From assembly GCF_900142735.1 (NCBI RefSeq), contig NZ_FRBY01000002.1:868001-932000 (forward strand): a stretch of 64,000 nucleotides of DNA, written 5' to 3'. Shown in pieces: positions 7,237 to 14,334 of this stretch (positions are counted from its first letter, which is position 1; each line of letters opens with the position of its first letter). Position numbers and translations under genes: made by a program. Source of the DNA: Flavobacterium saccharophilum (GTDB lineage: Bacteria > Bacteroidota > Bacteroidia > Flavobacteriales > Flavobacteriaceae). The notes beneath the pieces were generated by a model. It did not search any database, was not told the origin of the DNA, and saw only the letters and a program-made list of their open reading frames with translations.

Positions 7237-8715
7237 ATGAAACTTAATTTTTTCAAATCAATTGCGTTGTTAGGTATTACAGGTCTTTCTGTAATTAGTT
7301 GTCAAAATGATGACAAAGATTCTTCAAAAGATGTTAATGCTGACATTGACTTTACATCACATTCAAAAGTACCTGCTTTTGTTTATCCAATGACGGGATT
7401 CGAAAGCCTAAAAATCAGTACCCTTATTACGAGTGCAGATGTATTGCCTGGTTCTCCTTCATTTATTTACGGAGCTCAGCCTGACGGAGCCGGACTTATG
7501 AAAGACCCAAGTGGAGAAGGTTATATTTTGATTACCAATCATGAAATTTTACAATCTGTTTCAAGAGTTTATCTTGACAAGACATTCAAACCTGTAAAAG
7601 GAGACTATCTTGTTGACGGGATTGGTGGAATGACACGTTTGTGTTCAGCAACTTTGGCAACTCCTGCAGTGCACGGATTTGGTCCACTTTTCTTAACAGC
7701 TGGAGAAAGCGGTCAGGAAAGTATGGTACACGGGATTAATCCTTTAGGTTCATCAGCAGATAAAAGCAAAACAGACAGGGTTTTACCAGCACTAGGGAAA
7801 GCAAGTATGGAAAATGCGGTTCCGCTTCCAAAAGAAGCATATCCGGGGAAAACTGTTATTCTTATTGGAGAAGATCAATCCTATGCAACTTCACACGCAA
7901 GTGCTGGACAATTAATTATGTATATGAGTACGGTTGGAGATTTATCTAATGGAAAATTATACGCTTTAAAAAGAACAGACGGAAATCAAGTAGAAACAAC
8001 TATGAAATTGAACAACTCATATCCTGTTTCATTTGTTGAAATTCCAGATGCTAAAAATTTAACTGGTGCTGTTATCAATACAACTGTAAACGCTTTAGGA
8101 GCAATTCGTTTTTCAAGAGTTGAAGATGTTGATTACAGAAAAGGAAGCGCAAGCAATAATAGAGAAATTTATTTTACCGCTACAGGGCAAGCGAGTTCAA
8201 ATGCACCTGTTGAAGGTTATACGATGTGGGGACGCGTTTACAGATTAAAAATGGATGCAAATGACCCTCTTAAAGGTACTTTAGAATTAGCTGTAGAAGG
8301 TGATAGTACTCCGGGAACAGGAATCATCAATCCAGATAACTTATGTGTGACTGAGAATTACGTTTACATTCAGGAAGATGGTGACAGTTATTATGCTGAT
8401 GCTAAACATGATTCTTATATCTGGCAATTTAACATCGCTACAAAACAAAATAAGCCATGGTTAAACATGAACCATAAGAGAACGGATACTGCGTGGAATA
8501 CTTTATACAACCAGACTGGTGAAATGAGATTCGGAAGCTGGGAATTTGGTGCTATGGAAGATATTTCAGATATCATTGGTGTTCCGGATACATTCACGGT
8601 TAATATTCACCCACACACCTGGCAAACTGATGCCTTTAAAAATGCTGATGGTTCAGGAACTCAAACTAACAAAGAGGGCGGACAAACTGTAATTATTAGA
8701 AATGTACAACGATAA
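7237..8715 (+). CDS. PhoX-like (DUF839) exported lipoprotein
   Basis: A 492-residue lipoprotein (signal peptide, lipobox LSVISC, Cys 22) with a beta-propeller-type sequence of the PhoX/DUF839 family. Family marks are ITNHEILQSVSR early, GRVYRLKM mid-protein, and the strongly conserved NPDNLCVTENYVYIQEDGDS block near residues 365-384, where PhoX has acidic Ca/Fe ligands. PhoX enzymes are Ca- and Fe-dependent alkaline phosphatases exported to the cell surface. I cannot verify that all cofactor ligands are present, so I call it PhoX-like. It is followed by a hairpin and then by a di-haem peroxidase lipoprotein on the same strand, a pairing that suggests joint function. Confidence 0.75.
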   Translation: MKLNFFKSIALLGITGLSVISCQNDDKDSSKDVNADIDFTSHSKVPAFVYPMTGFESLKISTLITSADVLPGSPSFIYGAQPDGAGLMKDPSGEGYILITNHEILQSVSRVYLDKTFKPVKGDYLVDGIGGMTRLCSATLATPAVHGFGPLFLTAGESGQESMVHGINPLGSSADKSKTDRVLPALGKASMENAVPLPKEAYPGKTVILIGEDQSYATSHASAGQLIMYMSTVGDLSNGKLYALKRTDGNQVETTMKLNNSYPVSFVEIPDAKNLTGAVINTTVNALGAIRFSRVEDVDYRKGSASNNREIYFTATGQASSNAPVEGYTMWGRVYRLKMDANDPLKGTLELAVEGDSTPGTGIINPDNLCVTENYVYIQEDGDSYYADAKHDSYIWQFNIATKQNKPWLNMNHKRTDTAWNTLYNQTGEMRFGSWEFGAMEDISDIIGVPDTFTVNIHPHTWQTDAFKNADGSGTQTNKEGGQTVIIRNVQR

Positions 8716-8739
8716 TAATTCGGTCAAAATAACATTTAA

Positions 8740-8769
8740 AACAACCCTTATTTTTCAGTAAGGGTTGTT
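8740..8769 (+). terminator. Hairpin between PhoX-like and peroxidase genes
   Basis: A perfect 11-bp stem AACAACCCTTA / TAAGGGTTGTT with an 8-base loop. The T-tract after it is weak (CTATTATC), so it may be only a partial terminator or an mRNA processing or stability element within a two-gene operon. Confidence 0.6.
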
Positions 8770-8784
8770 CTATTATCTACTATT

Positions 8785-10569
8785 ATGAAATTAAAGCACT
8801 TTATCTTTCTACTTTTAATGCTTTGTTTTTTCTTTTCATGCCAAAAAAATGAAATTTCAAAAACAACAATTAAACAAGATTTACTGATTGATTTAACCAA
8901 ACTAAACAATGAAGTCATTCAGTTTGAAAAGCTCGTCAACAACAATTCATCACAAAAAGAAATTTTAGAGCAATTTAAAAAAGCTCGTTTAGCTTATAAA
9001 AAAGTCGAATGGGCGATTGAATACTTTATTCCGGAAACAGCCCGCTTTATGAATGGACCAGCATTGGATGAAATGGAGTTAGAAGAGAACAAATCTTTTG
9101 AACCCCATGGTTTTCAGGTCATCGAAGAAATAATTTATCCAGCGTATCAAATCGAAAATAAGGAAAATTTAATTAGAGAATTACATATTTTTCAATCGAA
9201 TATTAAGCAGATCACAACCTCTTTTGAAGTAATAACGATAAGTGATGATTATGTTTTGGATGCAATACAGCAAAATGTTTTCAGGGTTATTTCATTAGGG
9301 ATTACAGGTTTTGACAGTCCAATTTTACAATCTTCAGTTTTAGAAGCTGGTGAAAGTTTGATTGTGATTCCTCAATCTTTGGAGAAAATCAATTCTAAGA
9401 ACAAATCATTGTCTGAAATAAAAAAATTGGTACAAAAAGCGCAAACCTACTGTATCGAAAACAATAATTTCAATACCTTTAACAGAGCCCTTTTTATAAC
9501 CGAATATTTAAATCCGATTTCGAAGAAAATAAAAGCTTTTCAGAAAGAAGAAAATATTAAAAACGTAAAAAAAAGCAGTCCGTTAAAACCAACTATTGAA
9601 ACTTTGTTTGATAAAGATGCTTTTGACGTAAATGGCTTTGTTCTTTCAGATGATTATAATTTTACTCCTGATAAATCCCTTTTAGGAGAAAAATTATTTT
9701 ACGACAAAAGTCTCTCTAAAAATAATGACAGAAGCTGTGCGACATGCCATCATCCTGAAAAAGCATTTACAGATGGTTTAAAAACGAATGTTTCCTTAAC
9801 CGGATCCAATCTGGCAAGAAACACTCCTACCTTAACGTACGCCTCATTGCAGAATGCACAGTTTTGGGATATGCGCCAATTAGATTTAGAAAAACAGAGT
9901 GTTGATGTAATTCAGAATAAAGATGAAATGCATGGTTCTATGGAAAATATTCATGCTAAAATCTTACTAGATAAAGATTATATAAAACTATTTAAAAAAG
10001 CTTTCCCTAAAATCGCGAAAACAGAAGCCTGGCAAATTCAAAATGCTATTGCTAGTTATGTGCGTTCTCTGAATTCTTTTGATTCCAGATTCGATAATTA
10101 TATGAGAGGAGAAAAAAATATTTTGAATGATGAGGAAATTGAAGGAATGAATCTCTTTATGGGAAAAGCGAAATGCGCCACTTGTCATTTCACACCAATA
10201 TTTAATGGAACTGTTCCTCCAAGTTATTCTAAAACCGAACATGAAGTTATAGGAACTCCTAACGAAGCATCAGGAAAAAAAATAAGCCCTGATTTGGGAA
10301 GATATTTATACAATAAAATGCCACAATTGGTTGGTGCATTTAAAACACCAACAGTTAGAAACGTAGCTGTAACTGCTCCCTATATGCATAATGGAGTTTT
10401 TAAAACGCTAGAAGAAGTAGTTTCATTTTACAATAAAGGAGGTGGACAAGGTTTGGGTTATGAAGTAGAAAATCAAACACTCCCTTTTGATAAATTGAAT
10501 TTAACTGTGACAGAGGAACAAGCTCTTGTTGCTTTTATGAAAACGTTGACCGATAAAAAATACCAATAA
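8785..10569 (+). CDS. Di-haem cytochrome c peroxidase (MauG/CcpA-like) with helical N-terminal domain
   Basis: A 594-residue lipoprotein (lipobox, Cys 19). The C-terminal half (about 285-590) is a CcpA/MauG-type di-haem peroxidase with haem motifs CATCHH at 318-323 and CATCHF at 464-469, plus the conserved tail PYMHNGVFKTLEEVVSFYNKGG. The N-terminal half (about 25-250) is helical and contains PHGFQVIEEIIYP, which resembles the imelysin GxHxxE-type motif; this half is found in Bacteroidetes peroxidases of about 600 residues and is not needed for simple CcpA activity. The protein is probably anchored at the outer membrane or faces the periplasm. Its neighbour upstream is the PhoX-like lipoprotein. 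MauG relatives modify Trp or Tyr of partner proteins, so a partner substrate is possible (inference). Confidence 0.88.
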   Translation: MKLKHFIFLLLMLCFFFSCQKNEISKTTIKQDLLIDLTKLNNEVIQFEKLVNNNSSQKEILEQFKKARLAYKKVEWAIEYFIPETARFMNGPALDEMELEENKSFEPHGFQVIEEIIYPAYQIENKENLIRELHIFQSNIKQITTSFEVITISDDYVLDAIQQNVFRVISLGITGFDSPILQSSVLEAGESLIVIPQSLEKINSKNKSLSEIKKLVQKAQTYCIENNNFNTFNRALFITEYLNPISKKIKAFQKEENIKNVKKSSPLKPTIETLFDKDAFDVNGFVLSDDYNFTPDKSLLGEKLFYDKSLSKNNDRSCATCHHPEKAFTDGLKTNVSLTGSNLARNTPTLTYASLQNAQFWDMRQLDLEKQSVDVIQNKDEMHGSMENIHAKILLDKDYIKLFKKAFPKIAKTEAWQIQNAIASYVRSLNSFDSRFDNYMRGEKNILNDEEIEGMNLFMGKAKCATCHFTPIFNGTVPPSYSKTEHEVIGTPNEASGKKISPDLGRYLYNKMPQLVGAFKTPTVRNVAVTAPYMHNGVFKTLEEVVSFYNKGGGQGLGYEVENQTLPFDKLNLTVTEEQALVAFMKTLTDKKYQ

Positions 10570-10584
10570 AAACTCAAATAAATT

Positions 10585-10628
10585 AAATCAAAAATACCAG
10601 AATTTAAGTTTTCTGGCATTTTTGATTT
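10585..10628. terminator. Bidirectional terminator between convergent genes
   Basis: Arms 10585-10602 and 10611-10628 pair over 18 positions with one mismatch, around an 8-base loop. A-rich and T-rich flanks give a T-run on both strands. It serves the peroxidase gene on the plus strand and tssF on the minus strand, and the right arm touches the tssF stop codon. Confidence 0.8.
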
Positions 10629-12460
10629 TAATCTACAAATATTCGATACGGAAATACATTTGAAGATCTATTTTTAAGGTTTTTCAAAAAGCTGTCACAT
10701 AAATAATCCCACTCGTTTTTTGACAAATGTCCAATCTCTTCAGTGTTTCTAGTAATAAAGATGTCTACAGTTCGGCTAAAACCAGCTTTTATGGATATTT
10801 CTTTCCGAGTTCCCTTTTCTATTTTAATATCTGCGATTGAGCTTTTAAAATGATTAAAGCCAAATGCTTTAATATCAGCAAAAGTCACGATTCTTCCTCT
10901 TGTAAGTAATGCATTTCTATACGCTAAAATTCGGTCTTTATTATTCTGTTTGTTTAAACCTCCAACAGTATTTGTCATTAAAGTACATCTCTGACTTATA
11001 AAAAATAAATCATCTTTAGATTCTAAAATAGTTCCAGCTTTAATATCATTTCCTTCTTCTGCACAAGTTGACCAATAATTAATGGTAAATGATTTACCAA
11101 CCGTGTCATCATTCTTGGGCTTTATCATTAAATAAGGATCGTTACTTTTAGAAAAGCTATTCTCTTTAGTCTGCTGGTGAATAGAAGATAACAGTTGATT
11201 TATTTGATTCAAAGAGCTATTCATAAAATCTTTTCCTAAACCAGAAAATGCTGAACTTTCATCTTTTAGCAAATCAAGTACATTTTGAAGGAGTTCAGAA
11301 GCACTTCTTGAATCAAATCTAGACACTCCTCCTGTTCTCAAAACAGCACTCCCTTCTTCAATAATGTCGTCCTTGAACTCTTTTATTTCATAATGATGAT
11401 GCAGAAAATCAACTACTGAATCAACATCGAGATAAATATGATTATCTGTATCAAGCGATACGTAGGACAAAAAGCTACCAAAAGTTTTTCCAATAGAATG
11501 ATGCTTTTTATTAATAACCGGAAAACAGTTTGTAGTAAATGAGATATTATCGATTATTTGAGGAACAAGTGATTCCGGAAAAACCATTTTTATCCAAATA
11601 ACTTTCTTGTCATTATTTTTAGTTATTTCTTCAAAATGAGTATAGTCAGAACTATATTCGCTAATTTCTTTGTGCTTTAAAAGACCTTTTAATGTATAAA
11701 AATTATCAAAATAGAATTCATTTACCTCCTGCATTATTTCACTTAACTGAGTATAATTGCGATTAATAATATTTTCTACATTAAGATTGTTAATTGGTAC
11801 ATTATATCCTTCCTCAACTTGAATCTCGTTATCATCATAAAAACATTTCATTTGTTTAAAGTAGTAATGAAACATTTCTTTTTGATATATATTTTTAATA
11901 TCAATGTAAAGCATTAAATCTTTTATTTCCTCTACATTGGCTTTAAGCTCGATTCCTAAAATGACTTCCCCGGACGGTAAGATAGAGCTATAATCACGAA
12001 CAGCATCTTTATAAAAAAGATTTGAAATTTCATATAGATTTCTTTCGTAGGCAACGTACTTAACTTCACAAGACGATAATTTAACTTCTAAAGTTGGAGA
12101 AAGAACAACTTCTTTTGTTATCGGAATTAAAGGATTGTAAATATTATGAATTCTTTTATTTACCTTCATTTGATTATACAACGAGACTTTCAGATTATTT
12201 TCAATAGGGAAAGCATGTAAAATTCCCCTTGCAGGTGTCGCTCCAGAAGTTACTTCTGGAAACATTATTTCTAAGACTCTTTCGACAACACGTGTTTTAG
12301 AATCTTCAAGTTCATGGGCTACTTTTTCCAATTCGTATGATAGTGCATTCAGCATCAAGGACACCACAGGATCGAAGGAATTCTCTATTTCAACATCAGA
12401 AAACCCCCATGCCCTGGCTGCTCTTTTTAATACTCTGTCTTTAATTCGTTCTTGCCTCAT
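10628..12460 (-). CDS. tssF: Type VI secretion baseplate subunit TssF
   Basis: A 610-residue protein matching the TssF/VasA baseplate family. The N-terminal region has RIKDRVLKRAARAWGF, DPVVSLMLNALSYELEKVAHEL and the hallmark TSGATPARGILHAFP near residue 75. The C-terminus has the family's GRIVTFADIKAFGFNHF-type segment, where the last-domain protein contacts lie. TssF with TssG and TssK builds the T6SS baseplate wedge. Subtype iii (Bacteroidetes) is inferred from the neighbouring TssD. The gene looks intact but sits in a cluster whose other core genes are missing or truncated, so the machine encoded here cannot be complete. It overlaps the upstream lipoprotein gene by 20 bases. Confidence 0.82.
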   Translation of the reverse strand: MRQERIKDRVLKRAARAWGFSDVEIENSFDPVVSLMLNALSYELEKVAHELEDSKTRVVERVLEIMFPEVTSGATPARGILHAFPIENNLKVSLYNQMKVNKRIHNIYNPLIPITKEVVLSPTLEVKLSSCEVKYVAYERNLYEISNLFYKDAVRDYSSILPSGEVILGIELKANVEEIKDLMLYIDIKNIYQKEMFHYYFKQMKCFYDDNEIQVEEGYNVPINNLNVENIINRNYTQLSEIMQEVNEFYFDNFYTLKGLLKHKEISEYSSDYTHFEEITKNNDKKVIWIKMVFPESLVPQIIDNISFTTNCFPVINKKHHSIGKTFGSFLSYVSLDTDNHIYLDVDSVVDFLHHHYEIKEFKDDIIEEGSAVLRTGGVSRFDSRSASELLQNVLDLLKDESSAFSGLGKDFMNSSLNQINQLLSSIHQQTKENSFSKSNDPYLMIKPKNDDTVGKSFTINYWSTCAEEGNDIKAGTILESKDDLFFISQRCTLMTNTVGGLNKQNNKDRILAYRNALLTRGRIVTFADIKAFGFNHFKSSIADIKIEKGTRKEISIKAGFSRTVDIFITRNTEEIGHLSKNEWDYLCDSFLKNLKNRSSNVFPYRIFVD

Positions 12461-12812
12461 GATTTAATTTTTTAATTTCTTCATCTTTATTAAAAAAATC
12501 ACTTTCCTGATTGTATAAATAAATTCTATTTTCGTTTAAGTTTTTTTTGGAAAATTCTCCACAAGAATCAGGTTTCCTAAATAGTTTTTTTGACGCATAT
12601 CCTTTTCTTTTTAGAAATATTTCAATAGTTGAATTGGATTTTATTTTCATGGCAAAATAGCCTACACTATCCGTTTGAGTAATTTGATCATTTATTGTTA
12701 CACTAACATTTCTTAGCGGCTTTTCTGTATCATAATCATACACATGCCCCTGAAAATTATTGTTCGAACAACTGCACAACAATAAAATCATTAAAATGAA
12801 TTTGATTTTCAT
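12441..12812 (-). CDS. Lipoprotein with carboxypeptidase-regulatory-like domain in T6SS remnant
   Basis: A 123-residue lipoprotein (lipobox LLLCSC, Cys 15). The mature part is one CarboxypepD_reg-like beta-sandwich: GHVYDYDTEKPLRNVSVTIND, then TDSVGYFAMKI and IFLKRKGYASKKLF. It lies between tssD and tssF on the same strand (13-base gap to tssD, 20-base overlap with tssF), so it is part of the T6SS operon. Subtype iii systems have their own accessory lipoprotein (TssQ in the published naming), but I cannot show that this is it. Function unassigned. Confidence 0.75.
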   Translation of the reverse strand: MKIKFILMILLLCSCSNNNFQGHVYDYDTEKPLRNVSVTINDQITQTDSVGYFAMKIKSNSTIEIFLKRKGYASKKLFRKPDSCGEFSKKNLNENRIYLYNQESDFFNKDEEIKKLNHEARTN

Positions 12813-12825
12813 TTTGGCATAAAAT

Positions 12826-13221
12826 TTAATCTAATTCGATCCAATTGTTAAGGAATTTGGCGTCGCCAAAAGTCAATTCTTTGGTTACTAATTCCATTGT
12901 AATTTTCATCGGAACTTCCGTTGTACTTGTAAATTGTTCATCGTAATTTATGCAATATGCTTTTTCAAATTTTAGTTCTTTCATTTTGCTTAGAGCGTCT
13001 CTTCTGTAAAAAACAATTTTGCCATCCTTAGCTAAATCCCCACTTAACATCCATGACAAAAAAAGGCTATTTTGGGTCGCTTCAATTATTATTCTAATGA
13101 TTCCACCTTTTGCATTTCCTGTTGGTTTACTTGCTGTATCAATATCTTGCTTAAAACTGATATTAAATTCAAGAACATTATACTCTTCTCCGTCAATATG
13201 TAATTTTGATAAAAAACTCAT
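12826..13221 (-). CDS. tssD: Type VI secretion tube protein TssD (Hcp), intact copy
   Basis: A 131-residue Hcp-family protein in the Bacteroidetes TssD form: MSFLSKLHIDGEEYNVLEF at the start, the central GIIRIIIEATQNSLFLSWM strand-turn, then KIVFYRRDALSKMKELKFEKAY and the closing ITMELVTKEL. Hcp hexamers stack into the tube expelled by the contractile sheath. Length and both ends match the family, so this copy appears complete. It is first in the surviving tssD-lipoprotein-tssF operon and is separated by a terminator from a second, truncated tssD. Confidence 0.85.
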   Translation of the reverse strand: MSFLSKLHIDGEEYNVLEFNISFKQDIDTASKPTGNAKGGIIRIIIEATQNSLFLSWMLSGDLAKDGKIVFYRRDALSKMKELKFEKAYCINYDEQFTSTTEVPMKITMELVTKELTFGDAKFLNNWIELD

Positions 13222-13295
13222 TTTTTAAATGTATTTGGTTAATTAATTATAAGTAAGTAAACCCACGTGTTTTAGAATAAAAGTCTACTAACAAA

Positions 13296-13324
13296 AAAGG
13301 AAGTCCTTCAGATAGACTTCCTTT
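13296..13324 (-). terminator. Terminator after the truncated tssD copy
   Basis: A perfect 10-bp stem AAAGGAAGTC / GACTTCCTTT with a 9-base loop. On the minus strand it is followed by a T-run (TTTTTTGTT) and lies 45 bases after the stop of the tssD fragment. Confidence 0.75.
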
Positions 13325-13368
13325 AATAGTTTCAAGCTTAATTAAGTTTGATTAAAGTCTTTAGATAC

Positions 13369-13608
13369 TTAAACCCAAGCATTATCAAACTCACCTCCAC
13401 CCATCGAAATTTTACGAGCCGAAATCATAAAAGTTTCCGTTAACGGATTATCACTGTTATGATCAAAATTCTCCTTGTATTTAACCATGTAAGCCTCAAT
13501 GAATTTTAATTCTTTTAAAGTAGCATTAGAATCACGCTTGATGAATTTTACAGAACCATCCTTTCTTTCGAAATTATTAGTCATCCATTCAAACAATTCT
13601 GTGCTGCC
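13369..13608 (-). pseudogene. tssD: tssD (Hcp), 5'-truncated at a rearrangement junction
   Basis: The minus strand encodes the last 80 or so residues of a second TssD: GSTELFEWMTNNFERKDG, then KFIKRDSNATLKELKFIEAY and MISARKISMGGGEFDNAWV to the stop. It aligns with the second half of the intact 131-residue neighbour. About 50 N-terminal residues and the promoter are missing: at 13603-13611 the homology stops and ClpV sequence begins on the opposite strand. A TTG at 13596 could technically start a 75-residue ORF, but that is not a functional Hcp. It differs enough from the intact copy to be a true paralogue, not a duplication made by the break. Confidence 0.85.
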
Positions 13609-14265
13609 ATTGGTGCCCCGCCTGGATACGTCGGGTATGAATCTGGTGGAGTACTAGTAAATAAGATCAGAGAGAAGCCTTACTCGATTGTATTATTCGA
13701 CGAAATTGAGAAAGCACATGCTTCTGTTTTTGACGTTTTTCTTCAAATTATGGATGAAGGAAAACTGCATGACAGACTGGGAAAAGAAGGAGATTTTTCG
13801 AATGCAATTATCCTTTTTACTTCGAATATTGGAGCTGATCATATAGTTAAAACTTACAGTAAAGGTGAGATTCCAACATCAACTTCTTTAATAGAAATCA
13901 TGGCGAATTATTTCAGACCAGAATTCTTAGGGCGTTTGACGGAAATTGTACCTTTCGCCCCTATCGCTAAGGAGAATGCTCTGAAAATCTTTGAAATTCA
14001 TCTCAAAAAAGAATTTACAGACTTACTTAGAGACATTAATATAGAAGTTGACATTCCTATGGAAGTCAAACTTTATTTGGCTGAAAATGGCTATAATGCT
14101 CAGTACGGAGCAAGACCAATAAAAAGTATCATCAGAAGTCATTTACGAAGACCATTAGCTAAGAAAATCATTTCAGGAGAAGTCAAAGATGGAGACAAAA
14201 TGATCGTTACAATTGATAATGACACAATAAAGTGGATTAAAAAAGAAATTTTAGCTGAGCATTAA
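13609..14265 (+). pseudogene. tssH: clpV (tssH), only the C-terminal ~218 codons remain
   Basis: From the codon for Ile in IGAPPGYVGYESGG the plus strand encodes the second AAA+ domain of the T6SS sheath-recycling ATPase ClpV. The Walker B/arginine-rich run SIVLFDEIEKAHASVFDVFL is present, followed by LHDRLGKEGDFSNA, the sensor TSNIG, FRPEFLGRLTEIVPF and the small domain YGARPIKSIIRSHLRRP. The N-domain, first AAA+ module and second Walker A are absent: the reading frame collides with the truncated tssD at 13603-13611. ClpV proteins are about 850 residues, so some three quarters are gone. An internal ATG at 13750 is not a real start. A strong terminator follows. Confidence 0.88.
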
Positions 14266-14297
14266 ACTAAAAAATAGAACTAAAAAATAGAACTAAA

Positions 14298-14328
14298 AAA
14301 AACGCTAAGAAATTCTCTTAGCGTTTTT
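14298..14328. terminator. Bidirectional terminator between clpV fragment and parC
   Basis: A perfect 13-bp stem AAAAACGCTAAGA / TCTTAGCGTTTTT with a 5-base loop and T-runs on both strands. It is a textbook terminator between convergent units. Just before it, the unit ACTAAAAAATAGA is tandemly repeated (about 14265-14297). Confidence 0.88.
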
Positions 14329-14334
14329 CATTTT

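Noticed and set aside
13750..14265. A separate 171-residue ATPase gene starting at ATG 13750
   Set aside because: The ATG is internal to ClpV homology that continues upstream in the same frame to about 13609, so this is a truncated clpV fragment, not a gene with its own start.
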